DNA of 5,215 bases, from the NCBI GenBank assembly GCA_001940755.1, contig MEHH01000214.1:1-5215 (forward strand). The letters run 5' to 3'. This DNA is from Candidatus Heimdallarchaeota archaeon AB_125. Its GTDB lineage: Archaea; Asgardarchaeota; Heimdallarchaeia; Heimdallarchaeales; Heimdallarchaeaceae. Within the stretch, counting starts at the first letter, position 1. Each line of letters starts with the position of its first letter. Below are positions 1 to 4,923 of this stretch, in pieces. Below the pieces are notes generated by a model that saw only the letters and a program-made list of their open reading frames with translations, had not been told where the DNA came from and did not search any database. The translations under genes were made by a program, and so were the position numbers.

Positions 1-180
1 AAATTTAAGATGCGTTCCCTCATATATAAAACGATTACAGAAGTAGCTGCTGCATTAGATAAGGAAGTTGATGTCGACGAACCAACAAGACCTAAACCTG
101 CCCCAGAACTTACTAAGAAAAGAAAACGAAGAAAGAAGAAGAAGAAGGACAAAGAACCTGAAGAACATCTATTCTTCTAA
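1..180 (+). CDS. 3' end of an unrecognised gene with a lysine/arginine-rich tail (partial)
   Basis: An open frame runs from the first base to a TAA at 178-180 and gives 59 residues. I do not recognise the protein. It begins with a short amphipathic stretch (RSLIYKTITEVAAALDKE), then a Pro-rich linker (PTRPKPAPEL), then eleven consecutive Lys/Arg residues (residues 39-49 of the visible part), and ends DKEPEEHLFF. The basic run is encoded by an AGA/AAG-rich purine tract. Such a tail could bind nucleic acid or ribosomes, or be a disordered extension, but nothing here decides. An ATG at position 10 could in principle start a complete 56-residue protein. A window-truncated longer gene is more likely, because there is no room to see a promoter or ribosome binding site. 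It is followed by a T-run and by a separate downstream operon. Confidence 0.6.
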   Translation, partial: KFKMRSLIYKTITEVAAALDKEVDVDEPTRPKPAPELTKKRKRRKKKKKDKEPEEHLFF

Positions 181-195
181 AACAAAAATCTATCC

Positions 196-206
196 AATTT
201 TTTTCT
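196..206 (+). terminator. Oligo-T terminator after the first partial gene
   Basis: A run of seven T residues (198-204) lies about 18 nt after the stop codon of the upstream gene, with no strong hairpin before it. Archaeal RNA polymerase commonly terminates at such T-runs. It would separate the first gene from the downstream three-gene operon. Confidence 0.4.
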
Positions 207-213
207 ATAATGG

Positions 214-262
214 TAAAATTAAAAGAAATAAATGAATCGAAAGGTAAGGGAAAAAGTTTAGT
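214..262 (+). promoter_or_regulatory. Probable promoter region of the three-gene operon
   Basis: Two TATA-like stretches lie between the T-run and the membrane-protein gene: AAATTAAAAG (about 216-225) and AAAAGTTTAGTA (about 251-262). The first would give a leader of roughly 45 nt, which fits the presence of a Shine-Dalgarno site. The second would give a very short leader. The whole stretch is AT-rich, so the choice is uncertain. Confidence 0.25.
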
Positions 263-283
263 ATTTGTAATAGAAATTTAATT

Positions 284-289
284 GGGAGA
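284..289 (+). promoter_or_regulatory. Shine-Dalgarno site that decides the start of the membrane-protein gene
   Basis: GGGAGA precedes the ATG at 294 by about 5 nt. The in-frame TTG at 282 overlaps this site and has no ribosome binding site of its own, so ATG 294 is preferred. That start also places the two lysines of the signal peptide right at the N-terminus. Confidence 0.6.
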
Positions 290-293
290 TATA

Positions 294-1964
294 ATGAATT
301 TGAATAAAAAATTAGTAATCTTTTTTATGATTATTATAGCTTTGAACTTATCACCTTCTTTTTCAGAAGCAAGAGAGAATGAACCTGTTTTACCTAGTAT
401 AAATCTAGATTATTACTTTGCAGTTCCTTCTATGTACACTGAAATAACGATTTTGAGTGATGGATCAATTGATATTTACTATAGAATAGCGTTTGTAAAT
501 CATGGTTCATCTGGAAAGGCTATCGATGTAATTGATATTGGTTTTCCTAATGTTTACTATAAATTAGATTCTATCCAAGCTTGGTTAAATGGAACAGAAA
601 TAACTGACATAAGAAAAAGTGAATATGTAGAAATTGGTGCTGAAGTTTGGTTGACTGATGTTGGCTATATCTATGGTGGTCAAACAGGAATATTAGAAAT
701 CGAATGTCATAATCCAAAAATGATTTACAAAGATAATGTGGAGGGTTTAGCTTCTGTTGTGTTCTATCAAACTTGGTATGGTTATGAATATTCATATGGT
801 TCTACAAATCGAACAGTTCGTTTTTACTTCCCTGAAGATCTTACTAATATAGCAGAAGTAGATTATAGAATTGCTAGTGGTTCTGAATTTACAAGTGTAG
901 CAAGCTCTCCTGATGGTCCTTATGTACAGTTTTCTGAAATTGGAACACCATATGATTCCTATGATGTTGGTGTAGCATTTCCTGAAGAATATTCTAAAAC
1001 ATTCAATCCGTTCTGGACTTTGATAGTCTGGGGAAGCATTGTTAAACACCCTATTATAACCGCTATAGCTTCAATAGTAGTATTAGCTATTATGATTGCT
1101 ATAGTTAGACGTATTAGAAATGCTAGAAGATATCTCCCTCCTTCTATCAGTTCATTAGGTGGAGGAGTTAGAGAAGATCTATCTCCTTCTGAAGTAGCTA
1201 TTCTCTTTGAACGACCTCTGACGCAAGTAGCTTCATTAATGCTGTTTGAGTTAATGGAAAAAGGATATGCTCATATCAGAACAAAGGAACCTGAATTAAG
1301 GTTAGAAGTTATTGCAACAGATCCTATCATTGCCAATTTTTCAAAACCTCATAAAACAATAGCAGTTGGAATAAGAAAAAGAAACAAAGAAGATGAGAAA
1401 TGGATAAGAGGTGCTGCTTCTGGTGCAATACCAAAAGAGCCTGTTCATCAAACAGATTTGAAAAATGCACTTGTTGCTCAAATAAAGAGTGTAGCTAAGA
1501 AGATGAAAGGATTCTCATCTAGAAAAACAAGAGATTATTATGAATCAATTATAGACAAAGCCTGGCAAGAAATGAGTAAAGCTAATCCTGAGTTGCAGAA
1601 TGCTTTCCTCTGGATTATGGTAGATGAGAAATATGATCAAAGATTAGAAAGATCTGGAAGAGAATACTATTACCCAAGATGGTATGTATACAGTTACTTC
1701 TACTATGTTGGAGGACCAAGACCTTCAAGGACTGCTGGTAGTTCTTTTTCAAAAATAAGCCAAAGAGGGAAAATTACCCAAATAGCACCTGTACAAACTT
1801 TCATGTCTGGTTTAGTACATAAACCTGGATCTTTACGCGATTCAGTGAAGAACATAACTAGACCCGCTCCAGCTAGATCAAGTGGTAGCAGTCGAGGTTA
1901 TTCAGGGGGAGGATGTGCATGTGCTTGCGCTTGTGCTTGTGCTTGTGCTGGAGGCGGAAGATAA
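294..1964 (+). CDS. Membrane-anchored DUF2207-like protein ending in six Cys-Ala repeats; candidate substrate of the adjacent radical SAM enzyme
   Basis: A 556-residue protein when started at ATG 294. Residues 1-26 look like a signal peptide: KK, then the hydrophobic stretch 7-19, with cleavage probably near S24 or A26. Residues about 27-240 form a beta-rich, probably extracellular domain with two N-X-T sequons (N99, N172). A transmembrane helix spans about 252-271 and is followed at once by RRIRNARR, placing the C-terminus in the cytosol. Residues about 293-335 (EDLSPSEVAILFERP, then LMLFELMEKGYAHI) resemble the winged-helix-like part of DUF2207 membrane proteins. Residues 458-471 are unusually aromatic (10 of 14). 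A Ser/Arg/Gly-rich linker leads to six Cys-Ala dipeptides (C541-A552) and a final GGGR. I see no other cysteine in the predicted mature protein except one in the ectodomain (IECHNP). The stop codon overlaps the start of the radical SAM gene. Family assignment is by pattern, not search; the function is unknown. The tail's role as a modification site is inferred from context. Confidence 0.8.
   Translation: MNLNKKLVIFFMIIIALNLSPSFSEARENEPVLPSINLDYYFAVPSMYTEITILSDGSIDIYYRIAFVNHGSSGKAIDVIDIGFPNVYYKLDSIQAWLNGTEITDIRKSEYVEIGAEVWLTDVGYIYGGQTGILEIECHNPKMIYKDNVEGLASVVFYQTWYGYEYSYGSTNRTVRFYFPEDLTNIAEVDYRIASGSEFTSVASSPDGPYVQFSEIGTPYDSYDVGVAFPEEYSKTFNPFWTLIVWGSIVKHPIITAIASIVVLAIMIAIVRRIRNARRYLPPSISSLGGGVREDLSPSEVAILFERPLTQVASLMLFELMEKGYAHIRTKEPELRLEVIATDPIIANFSKPHKTIAVGIRKRNKEDEKWIRGAASGAIPKEPVHQTDLKNALVAQIKSVAKKMKGFSSRKTRDYYESIIDKAWQEMSKANPELQNAFLWIMVDEKYDQRLERSGREYYYPRWYVYSYFYYVGGPRPSRTAGSSFSKISQRGKITQIAPVQTFMSGLVHKPGSLRDSVKNITRPAPARSSGSSRGYSGGGCACACACACACAGGGR
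1914..1949 (+). repeat. Six hexanucleotide repeats (TGTGCT-like) encoding (Cys-Ala)6
   Basis: Six in-frame 6-nt units encode Cys-Ala. The last three are perfect TGTGCT copies, the second is also TGTGCT, the first is TGTGCA and the third TGCGCT. The synonymous differences suggest that the protein sequence is under selection, while the perfect copies could allow the number of repeats to change by slippage. The repeat sits at the very end of the membrane-protein gene, just before the Shine-Dalgarno site of the next gene. Confidence 0.9.
1950..1954 (+). promoter_or_regulatory. Shine-Dalgarno site for the radical SAM gene, inside the upstream coding tail
   Basis: GGAGG lies 9 nt before the ATG at 1964 and is part of the codons for the terminal Gly residues of the upstream protein. 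It supports ATG 1964 over the in-frame upstream ATG codons at 1913 and 1919, which lie in the Cys-Ala repeat. It makes translational coupling of the two genes likely. Confidence 0.65.
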
Positions 1965-3268
1965 TGACAAAATCCAAAGTATTTCATCAAAGAAATCTAG
2001 AAACAACAGCTAGAATGCATTTAAGAAAAGAGAGAGGTGGAACTGGTATATTACTTGTTAACGCTACTAGGATTCTTCATCTCAATAAAACAGCAACAGA
2101 TTTTGTTTCTAGAATAATTGCAGGAAAAAGTGATATAGATATTGTATTAGAAATGAAGAGAAAATATAGAATTTCTGTTGAACAACTTGAAATAGATTTG
2201 AGTGAGTTAAAAACAAAGATTGAACAACTCATGATAACTCCAGATATTGACCCGGTGCAACATCTAGCTCAAGATATCAATCCTCTATATGATGCTCCTT
2301 TTTCTGCTCCATTAAGGATGGACCTAGCATTAACTTACAAATGCAATAACAAGTGTACTAAATGCTATGTTGAAACCCCACGAGAAATCAATGAATTGTC
2401 TACAGAAGAGTGGAAGCAAGTTTTAGATAAATTGTGGGACATTGGAATCCCGCATGTAACCTTTACTGGAGGGGAACCAACCCTCAGAAAAGATCTACCT
2501 GAATTAGTTGAATATGCTGAAGATTTAGGTATAATAACTGGTTTAATCACAAATGGTAGAGAACTAAAGGATAAAACACTTGTTGATAAACTTGTAACAG
2601 CTGGAATAGACCATTTCCAACTAACAATAGAGAGTCATGATTCAAAAATCCATGATCAACTCTCCGGAGCTAAAGGAGCTTGGGAAGAAACTGTTAAAGG
2701 AATAAAGAACATTGTTCCAACTCCAGTTTACATAATGACAAATACAACTTTAACTCCTATCAATATAGCTGGAATAGAGAAAACAGTAGAATTTCTTGGA
2801 TCACTTGGAATTGATCATTTTGCTGCAAATAGCATTATTAAATCAGGTGGTGGAAAACAGGAAGAGTTAGCTCTGACCTTTGAAGAATTGGATGATACTC
2901 TGACAAAAATACTAAAAACAGCTGAAAAGCAGAAGATGTCGTTTATCTGGTATAGTCCTACCAGATACTGTGATTTTAATCCAATTGAAAAGGGCTTGGG
3001 GATGAAACAATGTTCTGCAGCTCACATTGCTATGGCTATTGAACCAGATGGATCTGTTCTACCCTGTCAAAGCTACTTTGAACCTGTAGGAAATATTCTA
3101 ACTACTAAATGGAGAAAGATATGGAATCATAAGGTGTCTAAAAATCTACGTAAAATGAGTTACTTAGAAGAAGAATGTTTAGACTGTCCAGAAAGAGAAT
3201 TATGTGGTGGAGGATGCCCACTAAGCTATACTGCCCCCTCAAGTATTTGTAAGGAAGCATTTTCATGA
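1964..3268 (+). CDS. Radical SAM/SPASM peptide-modifying enzyme with N-terminal PqqD-like domain
   Basis: A 434-residue protein starting at ATG 1964, which overlaps the upstream TAA by one base. Residues about 20-90 (GILLVNATRILHLNKTA, then a helical stretch) resemble PqqD, the recognition element that binds precursor peptides in many RiPP systems. The radical SAM domain follows with CNNKCTKCY: C127, C131 and C134 form the CX3CX2C motif that holds the 4Fe-4S cluster cleaving S-adenosylmethionine. GGEP at 169-172 is the usual SAM-binding motif. The C-terminus is a complete SPASM domain: C350, G363-X4-C368, C405-X2-C408-X5-C414-X3-C418 and C429, which normally hold two auxiliary Fe-S clusters. 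Enzymes with this layout modify peptides or proteins, for example by thioether formation, C-C crosslinking or oxidation. The product here cannot be read from sequence. The upstream Cys-Ala tail is the obvious candidate target. All key cysteines are present, so the gene looks intact. Confidence 0.93.
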   Translation: MTKSKVFHQRNLETTARMHLRKERGGTGILLVNATRILHLNKTATDFVSRIIAGKSDIDIVLEMKRKYRISVEQLEIDLSELKTKIEQLMITPDIDPVQHLAQDINPLYDAPFSAPLRMDLALTYKCNNKCTKCYVETPREINELSTEEWKQVLDKLWDIGIPHVTFTGGEPTLRKDLPELVEYAEDLGIITGLITNGRELKDKTLVDKLVTAGIDHFQLTIESHDSKIHDQLSGAKGAWEETVKGIKNIVPTPVYIMTNTTLTPINIAGIEKTVEFLGSLGIDHFAANSIIKSGGGKQEELALTFEELDDTLTKILKTAEKQKMSFIWYSPTRYCDFNPIEKGLGMKQCSAAHIAMAIEPDGSVLPCQSYFEPVGNILTTKWRKIWNHKVSKNLRKMSYLEEECLDCPERELCGGGCPLSYTAPSSICKEAFS

Positions 3269-4020
3269 AGCAAAATGATAAAGTTGACTGGGGGCCACAG
3301 ATACATGAACAGTTTGTTCGACAAGCAAAATGGACAGAATCCATAAGAAGCAAAATTTACCCGCAAGTGAACTTGAGAGGTGCAAAGAAAGTTCTAGAAG
3401 TGGGGTGTGGAACAGGTGTTATCACAGATGAGATAAGAAAGAAGACACCTGCAAAAATCACTGCTATTGATCATGATAAGGGTATGCTGCAAGTTGCTGA
3501 AAAGAGTGTGAAAAATGTCACATTTAAACAAGCGAATGTAGAAAAACTTTCAATGAGATCTAATACATTTGATGTAGTTTTATGCCAATATCTCTTTCTA
3601 TGGTTAGCTGAACCTGAAAAAGCTATTAAAGAAATGAGTAGAGTTTGTAAGAAAAAAGGATTTGTTGTTGCTCTTTCAGAACCAGATTATGGTGGGTGGG
3701 TAGAATACCCAGATTTCCAATTGGGGAGATATCACATGAACCACCTTAAACGAGAAGGAGCTGATCCCTTTGTTGGTCGAAAACTTAGATTTCTTTTTGA
3801 AACAGCTGGTCTTGAAACATCATTAGGAGTTATTGCTCAGACATGGGACAAAGAACATCTTTTGATGAATATAGAAGAGGAATGGAAGCGTGTCTTTGAT
3901 TCTCAGATAATATCAGAAGCAGAATATAGAGACATGATTAGGATGGAAAAAGAAGCAATTAGAGAAAACAAAAGAACTATTTTCATGCCAGTATTTTATG
4001 CAATAGGAAGAAAAAGATAA
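3265..4020 (+). CDS. Class I SAM-dependent methyltransferase, third gene of the operon
   Basis: A 251-residue protein whose ATGA start overlaps the stop of the radical SAM gene by 4 nt; a weak AGGA at 3252-3255 may serve as ribosome binding site. Motif I is VLEVGCGTG (residues 43-51), the acidic residue that usually contacts the SAM ribose is D69 in TAIDHD, and motif IV-like FDVVLCQYLFLWL starts at residue 102. Residues 139-149 read EPDYGGWVEYP, a motif I associate with UbiE/arsenite-methyltransferase-like (Methyltransf_11/25) proteins. The length fits a single-domain small-molecule or peptide methyltransferase. The substrate cannot be told from sequence. Its strict coupling to the radical SAM gene suggests it acts in the same pathway, perhaps methylating the same protein tail. 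It could also be an unrelated housekeeping enzyme that merely shares the operon. The stop is 2 nt from the 3' end of the convergent tRNA gene. Confidence 0.88.
   Translation: MKQNDKVDWGPQIHEQFVRQAKWTESIRSKIYPQVNLRGAKKVLEVGCGTGVITDEIRKKTPAKITAIDHDKGMLQVAEKSVKNVTFKQANVEKLSMRSNTFDVVLCQYLFLWLAEPEKAIKEMSRVCKKKGFVVALSEPDYGGWVEYPDFQLGRYHMNHLKREGADPFVGRKLRFLFETAGLETSLGVIAQTWDKEHLLMNIEEEWKRVFDSQIISEAEYRDMIRMEKEAIRENKRTIFMPVFYAIGRKR
4007..4019 (-). terminator. T-rich terminator of tRNA-Tyr, overlapping the end of the methyltransferase gene
   Basis: Read on the - strand, the bases just beyond the tRNA 3' end are TTATCTTTTTCTTCC. The five-T run (4011-4015) is a plausible archaeal tRNA terminator. It lies within the last codons of the convergent methyltransferase gene. 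Confidence 0.35.
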
Positions 4021-4022
4021 AG

Positions 4023-4146
4023 TGGTCGGGCTTCCGTGATTTGAACACGGGACCGCTCGGTCTCCACCGGCTGACACCTTGATCATTGCTCACAAGGGCG
4101 TCTATCGACTACAGCCGAGTGCTCTAAGCCACTGAGCTAAAGCCCG
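4023..4146 (-). tRNA. tRNA-Tyr (GUA) with intron and encoded CCA
   Basis: On the - strand a full cloverleaf can be drawn: acceptor CGGGCTT/AAGCCCG, D-arm GCTC/GAGC with a 9-nt loop holding GG, anticodon stem CTCGG/CCGAG, 5-nt variable loop, T-arm CCGTG/CACGG with loop TTCAAAT, discriminator A and a genomically encoded CCA. The anticodon GUA is at 4110-4112. The spliced anticodon loop is CUGUAGA, typical of tRNA-Tyr, and the first pair is C1:G72, the known archaeal/eukaryotic tyrosine identity element. The 124-nt gene gives a 77-nt mature tRNA including CCA after removal of 47 nt. It is convergent with the methyltransferase gene and 2 nt from its stop codon. Confidence 0.95.
4062..4108 (-). 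other. tRNA-Tyr intron (47 nt, canonical 37/38 position)
   Basis: The intron lies between G37 and A38, the usual archaeal position. Its interior folds as GACGCC(C)TTG (4102-4093) with CAAGGTGTC (4081-4073), one bulged C, closing an 11-nt loop. The bulge-helix-bulge expected by the splicing endonuclease is weak in strict register: the central four pairs would be CUGU (positions 32-35) with GUGG of the intron, one Watson-Crick and three wobble. An alternative pairing of CGGCUG in the 5' exon with CAGCCG in the intron competes with the anticodon stem. The spliced loop is so typical of tRNA-Tyr that the boundaries are probably right. Confidence 0.85.
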
Positions 4147-4161
4147 TAAGATTATCCACAC

Positions 4162-4199
4162 CTTTTTCCATTCTGCTTTGTTCTTAAATTTTTCTTTTC
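4162..4199 (+). terminator. T-rich terminator region for the three-gene operon, beyond the antisense tRNA
   Basis: On the + strand there is no T-run between the methyltransferase stop and the tRNA. The first T-rich tracts are CCTTTTTCC (about 4162-4169) and ATTTTTCTTTTCT (about 4188-4200). The operon transcript would therefore extend across the complement of the whole tRNA gene before ending here. This is inferred from base composition only. Confidence 0.35.
4181..4190 (-). promoter_or_regulatory. Candidate TATA box of tRNA-Tyr
   Basis: On the - strand AATTTAAGAA lies about 35-44 nt before the tRNA 5' end, preceded by an A-rich stretch that could serve as a BRE. That spacing would put the transcription start some 8-12 nt before the mature 5' end, which is normal for a tRNA trimmed by RNase P. 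Confidence 0.35.
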
Positions 4200-4238
4200 T
4201 ATCTTGATTGTCCCAACATAGTTTTAAAAGAAAAGAAT

Positions 4239-4266
4239 CCCCCCTAAAACTGAGCTTTTATCCCCC
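4239..4266. repeat. Two C-runs between the divergent tRNA and coiled-coil genes
   Basis: Runs of six C (4239-4244) and five C (4262-4266), each flanked by A/T-rich sequence, start 23 nt apart in an otherwise very AT-rich spacer. The interval of about two helical turns would place both on the same DNA face. They could be regulator sites, but no known operator is recognised. Confidence 0.4.
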
Positions 4267-4274
4267 AATTGAGT

Positions 4275-4286
4275 AAACTTAAAAAC
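4275..4286 (+). promoter_or_regulatory. Candidate TATA box of the coiled-coil gene
   Basis: AAACTTAAAAAC lies about 30-40 nt before the ATG at 4315. With the usual archaeal spacing, transcription would start a few bases before the ATG. No Shine-Dalgarno site is seen (ACTGGATTATT precedes the ATG), so the mRNA is probably leaderless or nearly so. Confidence 0.4.
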
Positions 4287-4314
4287 AAGTTCTGACAAAT
4301 TTTACTGGATTATT

Positions 4315-4839
4315 ATGAGTGAGTCTAACGTTCAATATTTCAAACTTTTAGCGAAGAAATATGATATAGAAGAAGACATTTACAAGAAGCTTGGAAACCT
4401 TCAGGACCTTAAGAAGAAAATAGCACACGAAAATAAGAAACGAGCTAATGATAACAAAGATAGAGAGGAACATCTCATCAAGAAAGCTGAATTCGAAAAT
4501 CAAGGTGTACCAGATAAAGCATTGAAGAGTGAAGTTTCTGCAAAGAAGAAAGAAGCAGCAATTGCAGAAAAAGATTATAAAATCAGTGAGCTGGAAAGAA
4601 AAATACAGAAAGTTGAGGAAGAATTAGAAAAGCTTGAATTTGAACTAAAAGAAGCTGAAGCTGATATTTCAGCTCATGAAGGTGGAGAACCTGCACCAGT
4701 AGAAGAATCAGTCTATGAACCTGATCCTGAACCTGTATCAGCTTATGTTCCACTAGAACCTACAGTTCTTGATGATAAAGATGATTCAGAAGAGGACACT
4801 GACGATGAGCCTCTAACAACAACTTACGATGATTACTAG
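4315..4839 (+). CDS. Unrecognised coiled-coil protein with acidic, proline-rich tail
   Basis: A 174-residue protein, probably soluble and cytosolic, with no signal peptide, transmembrane segment or cysteine. Residues about 15-120 are highly charged and helical, with heptad-like leucine/isoleucine spacing (for example ISELERKIQKVEEELEKLEF), so a long coiled coil or helical hairpin is likely. From residue 122 it becomes a disordered tail rich in Glu, Asp and Pro (EPDPEP, then DDKDDSEEDTDDEP) ending TTTYDDY. I do not recognise a family. The layout could suit a scaffold, a chaperone-like protein or a partner of a basic nucleic-acid-binding protein, but none of these is supported directly. It stands alone between its own candidate promoter and a T-run, so it appears to be a single-gene unit. 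The frame uses codons like its neighbours and is intact. Confidence 0.8.
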   Translation: MSESNVQYFKLLAKKYDIEEDIYKKLGNLQDLKKKIAHENKKRANDNKDREEHLIKKAEFENQGVPDKALKSEVSAKKKEAAIAEKDYKISELERKIQKVEEELEKLEFELKEAEADISAHEGGEPAPVEESVYEPDPEPVSAYVPLEPTVLDDKDDSEEDTDDEPLTTTYDDY

Positions 4840-4847
4840 CTAGTAAT

Positions 4848-4868
4848 CTTTTTTTATTTTTATTTTTG
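4848..4868 (+). terminator. Oligo-T terminator after the coiled-coil gene
   Basis: About ten bases after the stop codon comes CTTTTTTTATTTTTATTTTTG, three T-runs in a row without a strong preceding hairpin. This is a good candidate for archaeal intrinsic termination. Confidence 0.55.
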
Positions 4869-4880
4869 TCTTTCCAAGAT

Positions 4881-4916
4881 ATTTATTTATAGCTTGTTTT
4901 TTTCTAGAACTAGGTG
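4881..4916 (+). promoter_or_regulatory. Promoter and ribosome binding site of the superoxide reductase gene
   Basis: ATTTATTTATA (4881-4891) is a TATA-like box about 33 nt before the ATG at 4924, implying a short leader of roughly ten bases. AGGTG at 4912-4916, 7 nt before the ATG, is complementary to the anti-Shine-Dalgarno end of 16S rRNA and supports this start. Confidence 0.45.
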
Positions 4917-4923
4917 TATTCGC

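Noticed and set aside
163..177. PCNA-interacting (PIP) motif in the terminal EPEEHLFF
   Set aside because: The required Gln and the aliphatic residue three positions before the aromatic pair are missing.
210..281. A 23-residue open frame starting MVKLKEINESK, ending just before the operon's Shine-Dalgarno site
   Set aside because: No ribosome binding site, it begins right after the T-run, and its span covers the likely promoter; an open frame this short in AT-rich DNA is expected by chance.
282..293. TTG at 282 as start of the membrane protein
   Set aside because: It overlaps the GGGAGA site that serves ATG 294, and would put extra acidic residue MGDI before the signal peptide.
571..1049. 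Open frames on the - strand inside the membrane-protein gene
   Set aside because: Low-complexity products rich in Ile, His, Phe and Tyr without start signals; they are shadows of the + strand gene.
1913..1963. Longer N-terminus (MCMCLRLCLCLCWRRKI) for the radical SAM protein
   Set aside because: This is the Cys-Ala repeat read in another frame. ATG 1964 has a good Shine-Dalgarno site and leaves the PqqD-like region complete.
2365..2550. Open frame on the - strand inside the radical SAM gene
   Set aside because: It lies opposite the strongly conserved radical SAM core and shows no recognisable domain or start signal.
3138..3353. Open frame on the - strand across the radical SAM/methyltransferase junction
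   Set aside because: It is opposite the SPASM cysteines and methyltransferase N-terminus, both clearly coding on the + strand.
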